Notes: a model not told the origin generated them from the sequence alone. A DNA stretch of 64,000 nucleotides from Geomobilibacter sp964432205 (GCA_964432205.1 CAYSMK010000011.1:1-64000), one strand, 5' to 3'. Numbered from the stretch's first letter, positions 1 through 7,161 are shown. A program made the numbers and translations.

Positions 1-7
1 TGGGTAG

Positions 8-772
8 TGGGATGCGGCCATTATACCATTACCCACTCAGATCGTTGCGGAGCCCGACACTATTTATCCCGCTGGAAGCAAGGTACTGGAAGCAGGCTGT
101 GGGGTCGGCGCACAGACAGTAACTCTTGCCAAGAATAGCCCAAAAGCAGAGATCACTTCTCTTGACATATCTGAGAACTCTGTGGCTACTGCCATCATGA
201 ATGCCCAAGCAGCGGGGATAAACAATGTCACCTTTCAGCAATGTGACATTTTCCATTTACCCTTTGAGGCAAATTTATTCGACCACATTTTTGTATGTTT
301 TGTACTTGAGCATCTGCCCAACCCGGTCAAAGCATTAAACATTCTGAAAAACTTCCTGAAGATCGGTGGCACAATAACCGTAATTGAAGGTGATCACGGG
401 TCAACATATTTTTACCCGGACGGTGAATATGCCCATAAGGTCATTAGCTGCCAAGTTGAGCTTCAAAAGAGATCAGGCGGGAATGCCAATATTGGCAGAG
501 CGCTATATCCGCTCCTAAAGGGGGCAGGCTTCGAGGCAGTCCATGTTTCACCACGTATGGTTTATGTTGATGCCAGCAAACCTGAACTCGTTGATGGATT
601 CACAAGGAAGACTTTTACCGCCATGATAGAGGGGGTACGTGAAACTGCACTTGCAGCTGGCTTAACGGATCAATCCACCTTCGACAAAGGCATTGAAGAA
701 CTTCATAGAACAACAGATTCGGACGGAGTTTTCTGTTACACATTTTTCAAAGCTGTTGCCATTAAGGAGTAG
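8..772 (+). pseudogene. Class I SAM-dependent methyltransferase, 5'-truncated
   Basis: The frame is open from position 8 to the TAG at 770-772. It encodes a Rossmann-type methyltransferase with motif I (VLEAGCGVG, codons 83-109) and the acidic end of strand 2 in SLDIS. The region after motif I resembles ubiquinone/menaquinone-type and archaeal small-molecule methyltransferases; the substrate is not predictable. A TAG at 5-7 closes the frame upstream, and no ATG, GTG or TTG precedes motif I, so the usual N-terminal helices are missing. A GTG at 182 would give 196 residues without motif I and so without a SAM site. Either the gene is a 5'-deleted remnant or a frameshift lies in the first bases of the window. 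An attC-like inverted repeat follows the stop codon by a few bases. Confidence 0.6.
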
Positions 773-774
773 AG

Positions 775-827
775 GCCGAACCAGAGCCTGCAGCGGCTTT
801 CATCGCCAAGGCTCGAAGCCGTTACAC
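775..827 (+). repeat. Weak attC-like imperfect inverted repeat
   Basis: Just after the methyltransferase stop, GAGCCT and AGGCTC can pair. They are flanked by an AAC-ended box (GCCGAAC) and a GTT-starting box (GTTACAC). At 53 nt it is short for an integron attC site and the outer boxes pair poorly, so this is a tentative call. It gains some weight because, as at the better site at 41005-41077, a copy of the GGCTTCCAAG element follows downstream. Confidence 0.25.
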
Positions 828-854
828 AAGAAAGGAGAGGTCGCCAGGGTCAGG

Positions 855-886
855 CTTCCAAGATGACAAGTTGACCGTCAAGCACG
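855..886. repeat. Dispersed repeat copy, GGCTTCCAAG element
   Basis: The stretch from CCAGGGTC through GGCTTCCAAGATGACAA matches the reverse complement of about 41146-41176 with only a few differences. At the other locus the same motif forms both arms of a hairpin. No coding function is evident. The rest of 773-995 shows nothing else recognisable. Confidence 0.45.
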
Positions 887-995
887 TTTCCGAAAGAGAG
901 TTGCATCGAAAAAGGGTCGTGCGAATTCGTATAGCCAAAGACTTTTGCATCATGTAAATTCCTACCATCGAAGCAAAACATGGAGGTGTTAACTC

Positions 996-1226
996 ATGTC
1001 GATGTCTGTGAAAAAAATTGAGACAGAGGCTCTCAACCTGGATATTCACTCCCGAGCCAACCTTGTCGGGAAACTGCTGTTGAGCCTGGATGAACCATCT
1101 GCCTCAGAAGTTGAAAGGCTTTGGCTGGAAGAGGCAGAAAGACGACTAGATGAGTATCGCGCCGGCAAGGTTCAGGCAATACCTGGCAACGATGTCTTCA
1201 AGAGGGCCATTGCCGAATTGTCATGA
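996..1226 (+). CDS. Addiction-module antitoxin (putative addiction module component family)
   Basis: This 76-residue protein matches the small antitoxin family that precedes RelE/ParE toxins (the 'unstable antitoxin' family). It has an N-terminal helix rich in acidic and leucine residues, then a W-x-E-E-A-E-R-R segment and a C-terminal tail of the I-P-G-x-x-V type (IPGNDVFKRA), typical of the part that wraps the toxin. The start is supported by a GGAGG eight bases upstream. It overlaps the toxin gene by four bases (ATGA), so the two are translationally coupled. Since the partner toxin is frameshifted, this antitoxin may now be an orphan. Confidence 0.8.
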   Translation: MSMSVKKIETEALNLDIHSRANLVGKLLLSLDEPSASEVERLWLEEAERRLDEYRAGKVQAIPGNDVFKRAIAELS

Positions 1227-1524
1227 ACTACGAATTTTTGCCGGAAGCGGATGAAGAGTTCAGGGAGGCGGCCCGCTACTACGAAAGTGAAGCCCCTGGA
1301 GTCGGCCTGGCATTTATTGCGGAAGTTCATCGCGTACTATCCATTGTTGTTTCCCATCCTCGCTCCGCAAAAAGAGTGCGTGGCACTGTCCGCAGAAAAG
1401 TCCTCTCTCACTTCCCAATAGTTTGCTCTATTCAATCGAACCCGACTTGATTCTGATAGTTGCCGTAGCTCATCAGAAAAGGCGTCCCATATATTGGCGC
1501 AGCCGGTTATTACATAATCAGTAA
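1223..1524 (+). pseudogene. RelE/ParE-family toxin, frameshifted
   Basis: The first 65 codons encode a typical ParE/RelE toxin start (Y-E-F-L-P-E-A-D-E-E-F, then the R-R-K-V-L-x-x-F-P strand). In the starting frame translation stops at 1450 after 75 residues. From about 1420 the next frame continues the family consensus: YSIEPDLILIVAVAHQKRRP followed by YW, to a TAA at 1522-1524. One missing base near 1415-1425 (the expected FPYSLLYSIEP) restores a toxin of about 100 residues. This is either a real inactivating mutation or a sequencing error. The antitoxin immediately upstream is intact. Confidence 0.75.
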
Positions 1525-1588
1525 CTGCCAATAAGGGCTGCCGGGTCAGGGCTGAAAGAGTGAAAGATGTTGGTTTGGGTAGAGCAGA

Positions 1589-1647
1589 GGGACGCCCATA
1601 GGTTTATAAGTTACTGAAGAAGACCGTTATAAATTTATGGGTGTCCC
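1589..1647. repeat. Imperfect palindrome (REP/MITE-like hairpin)
   Basis: Arms 1589-1609 and 1627-1647 pair at 18 of 21 positions around a 17-base loop. There is no T-tract, so it does not look like a classical terminator. It lies between two TA loci that point toward each other and is A+T-richer than its surroundings. Such GGGAC-ended hairpins resemble the elements spread by Y1 (REP-associated) transposases, but no transposase is in the window. The rest of 1525-1734 holds nothing else recognisable. Confidence 0.5.
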
Positions 1648-1734
1648 TTTCGGGTAGTCCCTCGCGAAAAATAAATCTGTCCCAGTTCCCCAGTTTTCCT
1701 GCAGTTTCCCGGAGATGATAGGTCAAAGAAGAGT

Positions 1735-2136
1735 TTAACGGACAAGGATTACAGAAGGAACAGCATCGAGCTTTTCCGCAGTTGAAGCAAATTTCCGGTC
1801 AAATGTAGCAATGCCGGCATGCTCAATACTTCCTGAGAGATGGAGGGCATCGGCGAAGTCCATGCCTTGCGAGTACCATTTAAGCGCTTGTGCGACGTTG
1901 ACAGCATCTTCAGTTTCTATACAGGACAACCCAAGAATATGGAGTACCCGCTCATGCACTATTTCTCGGGAAAGATTGTACCCAGCAGGCGACGAAAGCA
2001 CCCAGACCACTTCCAGAAGGACGGTTCTCAGAACAAAGCAACGGTTGTCGGACAGGAATTTGGTCGCTAACACCGTTTGATCATGGTCGTCTTTAACCAG
2101 ATAGCGAACAATTATGTTCGTATCGACGGCTATCAT
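1735..2136 (-). CDS. PIN-domain ribonuclease toxin (VapC-like)
   Basis: This 133-residue PIN domain protein has the four acidic residues of the nuclease site: D5 (VDTN), E42 (LLEVVW), D96 (MDFADALH) and D113 (TFDRKF). VapC-type toxins cut specific tRNAs or rRNA when their antitoxin is lost. The gene overlaps the upstream AbrB-like antitoxin by four bases (ATGA), so the pair is translationally coupled. The pairing of a PIN toxin with an AbrB/MazE-fold antitoxin is a common VapBC arrangement. All catalytic positions are present, so the toxin is probably active. Confidence 0.85.
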   Translation of the reverse strand: MIAVDTNIIVRYLVKDDHDQTVLATKFLSDNRCFVLRTVLLEVVWVLSSPAGYNLSREIVHERVLHILGLSCIETEDAVNVAQALKWYSQGMDFADALHLSGSIEHAGIATFDRKFASTAEKLDAVPSVILVR

Positions 2137-2384
2137 CGGTGCCTCGCTGCTTCGGCCAAGACGGCCTGATCCATTTCCTCCAATGAAAGCGGTTTGTCTC
2201 CATAGATTGACGGAGTTTCGGGAGACTCCAACACTGTTGAGGGAAAGATTCTGGCCGGCTTGATAACCAGGTCATCTCCACGATCGATAATGATGAATTC
2301 GGTGCCGGTTTCCCAGTGATGCTTGTCACGGATGGCTTTAGGGAGAATAAACTGTCCTTTGCTTGATAATTTTACGGTATCCAT
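2133..2384 (-). CDS. AbrB/MazE-fold antitoxin (VapB-like)
   Basis: This 83-residue protein starts with the swapped-hairpin DNA-binding fold of AbrB/MazE/VapB antitoxins (V-K-L-S-S-K-G-Q-F-I-L-P-K-A-I-R, residues 4-19). The acidic C-terminal tail (LSLEEMDQAVLAEA) probably binds the toxin. The start has GGAG seven bases upstream. It is the first gene of the pair and probably represses its own promoter in the region above 2385, as is known for the family. Confidence 0.85.
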   Translation of the reverse strand: MDTVKLSSKGQFILPKAIRDKHHWETGTEFIIIDRGDDLVIKPARIFPSTVLESPETPSIYGDKPLSLEEMDQAVLAEAARHR

Positions 2385-2690
2385 GGTTGGTCTCCGGTAA
2401 GACTGATGTAAGAATTTTATCGCAGGTCGCCGTAACTACAACTTTTATCACAGAAAAGCGGGACACGAGACCTCTGGTGTCTAGACTTTCGGACATTTGA
2501 AGGAACAACTCTGATGCCAGGGGCGTACTCGCGGGACGCTGTTATCTATTTTTCTATTGACACTTAATTGCCTATTGCACACCTGAATCCTTGACCGTTC
2601 ATTGAGCGGACAGGGTGAGGTGATGGGGCCAAGGCTTTCGGACATTTAATCGCGCTCGGCTGGATACAGAACCATGGGGTGTAGCCGCCC
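2385..2690. other. 306-base intergenic region with a short direct repeat
   Basis: No convincing gene is present. The 13-base sequence CTTTCGGACATTT occurs twice in direct orientation (2486-2498 and 2635-2647), 149 bases apart. It could be the trace of a lost insertion or a dispersed motif. The side next to 2385 must hold the promoter of the AbrB-type antitoxin gene, but no good -35/-10 pair is obvious. Confidence 0.4.
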
Positions 2691-3116
2691 CTATAGCCAG
2701 GGATTGTATAGGGTAAGTCCATTGATATGCTGAAAGTCTTTGGTGTTGCGCGTGGCAAGGGGATAACCGTGGGCCAGGGCAATGGCGGCAATCTGGGCAT
2801 CTTCCGTGGTAGTTGTATAGCCGGCGCTGCGCCGGCCGGAAACGACGGCGGCATAGCAGGCGGCGATCGTGGCGTCAAAGGGGAGACATCTCCCGGCAAA
2901 GTCCTGAGAAAACATCGCGTCTGCCGCTGCAGCAAGGGCATCCCGACGCTTTCCGGGGGGGAGCAGCGCAATTCCAAGCAGGATTTCGGCAGTGGTGATG
3001 GCGCTTACATAAAACTGGTCGCCGGTGTGGCCGGCAAACCAATCCATGACCATCTGATCCGGCTGGGGCCGCATCAGTTCGGAAAGCACATTAGTGTCGA
3101 GGAGAATGGCTGCCAT
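2691..3116 (-). CDS. PIN-domain toxin (FitB/VapC-like)
   Basis: This 141-residue protein is a FitB-type PIN domain. Visible site residues are D7 (LLDTNVLSEL), E44 (TTAEILLGIA), D106 (TEDAQIAAIA) and the conserved TRNTKDF near residue 122. It is predicted to be an RNA-cleaving toxin held in check by the FitA-like antitoxin encoded three bases upstream. The order antitoxin-toxin with almost no gap is typical for these operons. It is not related in sequence to the PIN gene at 1735, so the two loci were probably acquired separately. Confidence 0.85.
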   Translation of the reverse strand: MAAILLDTNVLSELMRPQPDQMVMDWFAGHTGDQFYVSAITTAEILLGIALLPPGKRRDALAAAADAMFSQDFAGRCLPFDATIAACYAAVVSGRRSAGYTTTTEDAQIAAIALAHGYPLATRNTKDFQHINGLTLYNPWL

Positions 3117-3119
3117 GGG

Positions 3120-3365
3120 CTATTCCGAAAATTCGGGCGGATTGCGGACCTCCTGGCGGCGCGGCAGCGGCAGGGAGTCCGCATCAAGTGTCTCGAAACG
3201 CTGGTGGATGGCGACGGCAAGGTTCTGCTCAGCGGCCGGCGCGTTCAGGCTTTGCGCCAGGATGGTTCTCGCCTCGGCCTCCATGGAGCGGCCATGCCGG
3301 GCGGCCCGCATGCGTAGTTGAGCTTTCAGGTTGCTATCGAGATTACGGATCGTCAGAGATGCCAT
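3120..3365 (-). CDS. FitA-like ribbon-helix-helix antitoxin
   Basis: The start chosen is the ATG at 3363-3365, which has GGAGGAG just upstream and begins the conserved RHH strand M-A-S-L-T-I-R-N-L-D. Longer readings of the frame add 49 unrelated residues. The 81-residue product has the FitA signature RMRAARHGRSMEAEARTIL, which forms the DNA-binding ribbon-helix-helix dimer, and a C-terminal arm for the PIN toxin. It probably autoregulates the operon. Confidence 0.85.
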   Translation of the reverse strand: MASLTIRNLDSNLKAQLRMRAARHGRSMEAEARTILAQSLNAPAAEQNLAVAIHQRFETLDADSLPLPRRQEVRNPPEFSE

Positions 3366-3447
3366 GATGCTCCTCCTGCTGCTATCAGTGCAATCATTGT
3401 ACTCATTGATTTCACCATCTGCAAGCGATTGGTGCTGCAGGGTTGAA

Positions 3448-3711
3448 TCAGAACGTGCCCAGTTTCTTCTCGAGCCTTTCGACGACCTCCGCAGCAGTGC
3501 GCTCATTATCATCCCCGCGAACGGTGAAATAGAGAAATTGTCCCGTGTGGTGCGACCAGTAGACGTCTTCTACCGGAAGCGGTTGCAGCAGGGAATCGAT
3601 TTTTTCATAGGAGATGAACGGTTCGCCGTCAGGCCACTTCCTGTCGAGTTTGGCCTGCTGGGCATCGGTCAAGGGGATCCTGTAGGTGACAGAATAGACT
3701 TTTGCCTTCAT
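3448..3711 (-). CDS. Conserved small protein of unknown function (87 aa)
   Basis: The 87-residue product begins MKAKVYSVTYRIPLTDAQ and alternates short strands and helices; it ends in a helix rich in glutamate and lysine. No signal peptide, membrane segment or metal motif is visible. Its ATG overlaps the stop of the upstream gene by one base (TAATG), so the two are translationally coupled and probably work together. I do not recognise a function. The neighbourhood of TA genes suggests an accessory gene. Confidence 0.6.
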   Translation of the reverse strand: MKAKVYSVTYRIPLTDAQQAKLDRKWPDGEPFISYEKIDSLLQPLPVEDVYWSHHTGQFLYFTVRGDDNERTAAEVVERLEKKLGTF

Positions 3712-3893
3712 TACGGTTTGATGTAGGCGTTCACCCCGATGGTGACCGGCTTGCCATCAACCTCGACGGCAGTTACGGCGTTCCCGCGGGTGCTGGCCAC
3801 CACCAGAGTCTTGCCGGAAGAGGAGGGGGTGGGTTTCTCCAGGTCTATCTCGATGCAGAGCTTGTTGTTCTTGATTTCGACGGTCATTGCCAT
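3711..3893 (-). CDS. Conserved small protein of unknown function (60 aa)
   Basis: The start chosen is the ATG at 3891-3893, preceded at seven bases by GAGGAG; a longer frame to 3968 has no such site. The 60-residue product is mainly beta: VEIKNNKLCIEIDLEKPTP, then SGKTLVVASTRGN and a final strand. Short proteins of this pattern occur scattered in proteobacteria, often near accessory genes, but I know of no established role. It ends in a one-base overlap with the next gene. Confidence 0.65.
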   Translation of the reverse strand: MAMTVEIKNNKLCIEIDLEKPTPSSSGKTLVVASTRGNAVTAVEVDGKPVTIGVNAYIKP

Positions 3894-4103
3894 GGTGTTC
3901 TCCTCTATTTTATCCCTGTTGCCCGGGGGCGGGCTTCCAGGTTGCCACGTTGAAACTGTCTTGAGCAACTGGAGTCATCGCGTGTTGGTAAAGGTTATAA
4001 CCGATCTCACCACCTCCCGCAAACGGTTCACCTCACCTCTCCGTTTACCCCGGCAATATAGGTGCTATAATAGTGTAGAAACGAGCAGATATCGGAGTTT
4101 CTC

Positions 4104-4505
4104 ATGGACTCGTTAATCTGGGACGATAAGGTAGATTCGTGCATTGAAATACTGAATATTCAGCAGCGTACAATCTCTGTGTACATGAACACGATCTATG
4201 AAAGGATTGTCGACACCTCACAGAGGTGTGATCATATCAATAGTCTGCTGGATCAGCTAGAACTCCTTTGTCAAAAGCGATTCGAGTACGACGAACAATT
4301 ACTGGAACAGGTGAATTTCCCATCAATAGCGGAACAAAGACGCCTGCACGGTCTGTACTTGAAGGCCATCAACCTGTTCAAGGCTGAAAATGACCAGTGC
4401 CATTCCTCGTCCTGTATCAAGGATTTTCTCAAACTTAGATTAGACTTTATTTCAACCATTAACAAAGAAACCATGTTGCTTTGTGATTTCCTGCTGAAGG
4501 AGTGA
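4104..4505 (+). CDS. Hemerythrin-like protein lacking most iron ligands
   Basis: The 133 residues match bacteriohemerythrin in length and pattern: SLIWDD start, a first helix with I-x-x-Q-Q where the family has I-D-x-Q-H, a second helix RFEYDEQLL in place of H-F-x-x-E-E-x-L-M, then FPS, Q-x-x-x-H (QRRLH), and a last helix where the H-I-x-x-x-D motif is absent. Of the seven di-iron ligands only the second histidine of helix C seems kept; one glutamate is replaced by aspartate. If the alignment is right, the protein keeps the four-helix fold but cannot bind a normal di-iron centre or O2. The assignment rests on pattern recognition alone. Confidence 0.5.
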   Translation: MDSLIWDDKVDSCIEILNIQQRTISVYMNTIYERIVDTSQRCDHINSLLDQLELLCQKRFEYDEQLLEQVNFPSIAEQRRLHGLYLKAINLFKAENDQCHSSSCIKDFLKLRLDFISTINKETMLLCDFLLKE

Positions 4506-4593
4506 GTTACAATGTCATCGAGGACCGGCGTAATGAACGACCAATCCCTGATTCTCCGGATCATCGGCGCAGTTCCGTCGGGCGGGAGTCTCC

Positions 4594-5238
4594 GTGGCGG
4601 TATGTTCCATGGGTAACTACAGCGTAGTCGTTCTCGACTTTGAAACCACCGGGCTCTCCCCCGATGCCGGCGACCGGGCCATCGAGGTGGGCGCGGTGCT
4701 CATCCACGACAACCGGATCGTCGACCGGTTCGAGAGCCTGATGAATCCGGGGATGAGGGTCAGCAGCTTCATCGAGTCGTACACGGGCATCACCAACGCC
4801 ATGCTCGCCGGCGCCCCCCCCGTTGCCGAGGCGATGCGGCGGTTCGCCGCCTTCATGGCCCGGCACCATCTGGTCGCACACAACGCGAGCTTCGACCGGC
4901 GCTTCCTCGATGCCGAGCTGCAGCGGATCGAAACGGAGCGGCGGCAGGAATTCGCCTGTTCCATGCTGGTTTCGCGGCGCGTCTATCCAGACGCCCCGGG
5001 GCACAGCCTGGAGGCGCTGGTGAGACACAAACGGCTCGCCACCAGCGGGGTCCACCACCGGGCGCTGGCCGACGCCGAGATGACCGCCCATCTCTGGATC
5101 GGCATGGTCAATGACCTGAAGAGCGACTTCGCCCTGAGGGAGGTGCCGTTCGGTCTGATGCAGCAGCTGGGAAGGGTGTCGAAGGCGACGGCGCCCGCCT
5201 TTCTGGAGCGGATTGCCGTGGAGCAGGGGCGAGGCTGA
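4594..5238 (+). CDS. DEDDh 3'-5' exonuclease (DNA polymerase III epsilon-like)
   Basis: This 214-residue protein has the three exonuclease motifs: Exo I LDFETTG (D and E), Exo II VAHNASFDRRFL (D), and Exo III HHRALADAEMT (H and D). It is of the DnaQ-like family; without a polymerase-binding tail it may act in repair or RNA end trimming. The GTG at 4594 has GGGAG five bases upstream and is preferred to the ATG at 4609, which has no such site. It is monocistronic here, and a strong terminator for the opposite strand lies downstream. Confidence 0.85.
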   Translation: MAVCSMGNYSVVVLDFETTGLSPDAGDRAIEVGAVLIHDNRIVDRFESLMNPGMRVSSFIESYTGITNAMLAGAPPVAEAMRRFAAFMARHHLVAHNASFDRRFLDAELQRIETERRQEFACSMLVSRRVYPDAPGHSLEALVRHKRLATSGVHHRALADAEMTAHLWIGMVNDLKSDFALREVPFGLMQQLGRVSKATAPAFLERIAVEQGRG

Positions 5239-5393
5239 TGGCCGTACCGGCTCGCTGAATCGCTGCGGGGGAGCACGATGAGGGTCGAGAGGAGAGGGGG
5301 GCAGGGCTTCGGTCTGGCTGACGGGAAATTTGTGGGGTCGGGATGCAGGGGGCGCGATGGCTGATATGTTCAACGCTCTCTTCAAGCGAGACG

Positions 5394-5430
5394 AAAAAAG
5401 GGTGCGCCTGACGGCACACCCTTTTTTCGT
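5394..5430 (-). terminator. Rho-independent terminator after atpE (bidirectional)
   Basis: A 15-bp stem (AAAAAAGGGTG at the left arm, CACCCTTTTTT at the right) encloses a four-base loop and has T/A tracts on both sides. It lies just downstream of the atpE stop codon on the minus strand and could also stop plus-strand transcription coming from the exonuclease gene. Confidence 0.85.
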
Positions 5431-5454
5431 TCTTTACCAAGCAGGTACGACTAA

Positions 5455-5730
5455 TTACTTGGCAACCGTCTTGGCCAGCTCGACGGCGATGTCCTTGTAG
5501 GGGTTGGCGAACAGGATGATCAGCGCGACAACCAGGACGTAGATGGCGAGGGACTCGATCATGGCGAGACCGATCATCATGGTGGTCAGGATCTTGCCGG
5601 AAGCACCCGGGTTGCGGGAAACGCCTTCAACGGCGCTCTTGACGGCGAGACCCTGGCCGATACCGGTACCGAATGCACCGATCGCCATACCGAAACCAGC
5701 TGCCAGCATACACATTGTGAAAAAGCCCAT
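5455..5730 (-). CDS. atpE: F1F0 ATP synthase subunit c
   Basis: The 91-residue product is the c-ring subunit: two membrane helices (about 5-30 and 50-75) joined by the polar loop SRNPGASGK. The ion-binding carboxylate is E59 in MIESLAIY. Q26, E59, S60 and Y64 match positions used for Na+ coordination in the Ilyobacter ring, while L61 replaces the usual threonine. It is the last gene of hemL-atpZ-atpI-atpB-atpE. A 129-base gap carrying a long hairpin separates it from atpB, which may set its higher expression. Confidence 0.95.
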   Translation of the reverse strand: MGFFTMCMLAAGFGMAIGAFGTGIGQGLAVKSAVEGVSRNPGASGKILTTMMIGLAMIESLAIYVLVVALIILFANPYKDIAVELAKTVAK

Positions 5731-5786
5731 GTTTTTTCTCCTTCTGCGGTTTTTATAATTTCCTAAACAGTATAGGAAAGACGAAT

Positions 5787-5855
5787 CAGGTAAAGGTAGA
5801 GGTAAAGGTAAAGTGAGTGGCAGGTTTTCTTTGCCTCTACCTTTACCTCTACCTG
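5787..5855 (-). repeat. Long inverted repeat between atpB and atpE
   Basis: Arms 5787-5813 and 5829-5855 match at 23 of 27 positions, and all mismatches are transitions, so several can pair as G-U in RNA. Each arm is built from six-base units of the type GGTAAA/GGTAGA. In the atp mRNA it would form a stable hairpin just before the atpE leader. It could protect or separate the atpE message or cause partial termination. Confidence 0.75.
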
Positions 5856-5859
5856 CTTA

Positions 5860-6549
5860 TTAGTGTGCTTCTTCCAGCGAGCCCTGGATGTAGATCATCG
5901 CCAGCAGCATGAACACGAAGGCCTGGATGAACGAGACCAGAACCCCCATCAGCATCATGGGGAGCGGCACCAGGAACGGGGCCAGGGCGAAGAAGATCAT
6001 CAGGACCAGTTCGTGGCCGTTCATGTTGCCGAAGAGTCGCAGCGACAACGAGAGTGGCCGGGAGAGATGCCCGATGATCTCGATGAAGAACATCAGCGGA
6101 GCCAGCCACCAGATGGGGCCGGTGAAGTGGTGGAAGTAGTGGATGCCGTGCTCCTTGATCCCGACCACGTGGGTGGAGAGGAAGACCACGATGGCGCAGG
6201 CCGCGGTGGTGTTCAGGTTGGCGGTCGGCGGATAGAAGCCGGGGATCAGGCCGATCAGGTTGGAAACCAGGACAAAGAGCGCCAGGGTCGCGATGAGCGG
6301 GAAGTAGCCACGCCCCTTTTCACCCATGGTCTCACTGATCATGTTTTCGATCCCGCCGACGATCACTTCCATGAAGTTCTGCAGGCCGGAAGGGACCGAC
6401 TGCAGGCTCTTGGTGGCAAGCAGGGAGAGCACCAGGAGCAGGGCCATGATCAGCCAGGTGTAGGCGACGGCATCGGCCCCGGCCTCTGAGATGTGCAGCG
6501 GCTCGAGCAGTTTGCGGAAAAACTCCAGGAACAGTAATGGATGGACCAT
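5860..6549 (-). CDS. atpB: F1F0 ATP synthase subunit a
   Basis: The start is the ATG at 6547-6549, with GGGAGG upstream; the longer frame to 6888 overlaps the preceding gene and is not needed. The 229-residue membrane protein forms the stator half-channels against the c-ring. The essential arginine is in the helix LSLSLRLFGNMNGHE, and the last helices (FIQAFVFMLLAMIYI) carry the family's conserved glutamine. Six or so membrane helices are visible. The start lies five bases from the stop of the upstream atpI-like gene. Confidence 0.95.
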   Translation of the reverse strand: MVHPLLFLEFFRKLLEPLHISEAGADAVAYTWLIMALLLVLSLLATKSLQSVPSGLQNFMEVIVGGIENMISETMGEKGRGYFPLIATLALFVLVSNLIGLIPGFYPPTANLNTTAACAIVVFLSTHVVGIKEHGIHYFHHFTGPIWWLAPLMFFIEIIGHLSRPLSLSLRLFGNMNGHELVLMIFFALAPFLVPLPMMLMGVLVSFIQAFVFMLLAMIYIQGSLEEAH

Positions 6550-6554
6550 CTTTT

Positions 6555-6938
6555 CTATCCTCCCGAACGGTTCGTCACCTGATAGATGGCGACCGCCATG
6601 ATATTTATGACCAAGATCGACAGGCCGAGCAGGAGCCCGTAGACGTCGACGCCGACCTTTGCGATAAGCAGGTAGATGGCGACTGCCAGCAGGGTCAGCC
6701 TGAGCAGGTAGCGCAACTGGGCAAAACGTGCCGCCTGGCGGGCCTCGAGATTCAGCGAGCGCGCCAGGATGTTTCTGAGCCAGGCAAAATTTGCCAGGGC
6801 GAGCAAACCGCCCGCCAGCACTCCGGCGGCAAAACCGGGCGCCGCAAACAGCAGACTTCCCGTCACCAGGAGTATCAGGAGTATCCACCCGCCACGAAAC
6901 AGCACGGCGAGCAGATTTTCATCACGTATCCCGGTCAC
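6555..6938 (-). CDS. atpI: ATP synthase subunit I-like membrane protein
   Basis: The 127-residue product has four membrane helices (for example GGWILLILLVTGSLLFAAPG and YGLLLGLSILVINIMAVAIY). It fits the AtpI-type proteins encoded ahead of atpB, thought to help assemble the c-ring or import Mg2+. The start is taken as the GTG at 6936-6938, which overlaps the end of atpZ; the frame is open further to 6968. Its place between atpZ and atpB is the main support, because the family is poorly conserved. Confidence 0.7.
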   Translation of the reverse strand: MTGIRDENLLAVLFRGGWILLILLVTGSLLFAAPGFAAGVLAGGLLALANFAWLRNILARSLNLEARQAARFAQLRYLLRLTLLAVAIYLLIAKVGVDVYGLLLGLSILVINIMAVAIYQVTNRSGG

Positions 6939-7161
6939 GGTCGCTCTTCTTGATCTCCCTGCCGGCAATGATGTAGATGTTGCGGAAGCCGGCAGCTATG
7001 CCGAAAAAGAGGAAGATAAAGAAGAACCAGGGCTTGGTGCCGAACCACTTGTCCAACTGGAGACCGACGATGACGCCGATGGCGATGGCCACCGCCACCG
7101 AGATCCCCATGCTGGAGACCATTCCCAGCGTGCCCAGCAGGTTTTTCTTGTCTTCATCCAT
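6922..7161 (-). CDS. atpZ: AtpZ/AtpI family protein
   Basis: The ATG at 7159-7161 gives 79 residues. There are two membrane helices (about 10-33 and 41-62) with the family pattern G-x-x-x-G-x-x-L-D-K-W-F-G between them. AtpZ-type proteins are the first gene of many atp operons and are thought to form a divalent-cation path with AtpI. The longer frame to 7206 lacks support. The gene overlaps the next one by 17 bases. Confidence 0.85.
   Translation of the reverse strand: MDEDKKNLLGTLGMVSSMGISVAVAIAIGVIVGLQLDKWFGTKPWFFFIFLFFGIAAGFRNIYIIAGREIKKSDRDRDT

Noticed and set aside
5239..5454. Possible small gene after the exonuclease
   Set aside because: Frames here have no ribosome site and run into the atpE terminator; only the terminator is supported.
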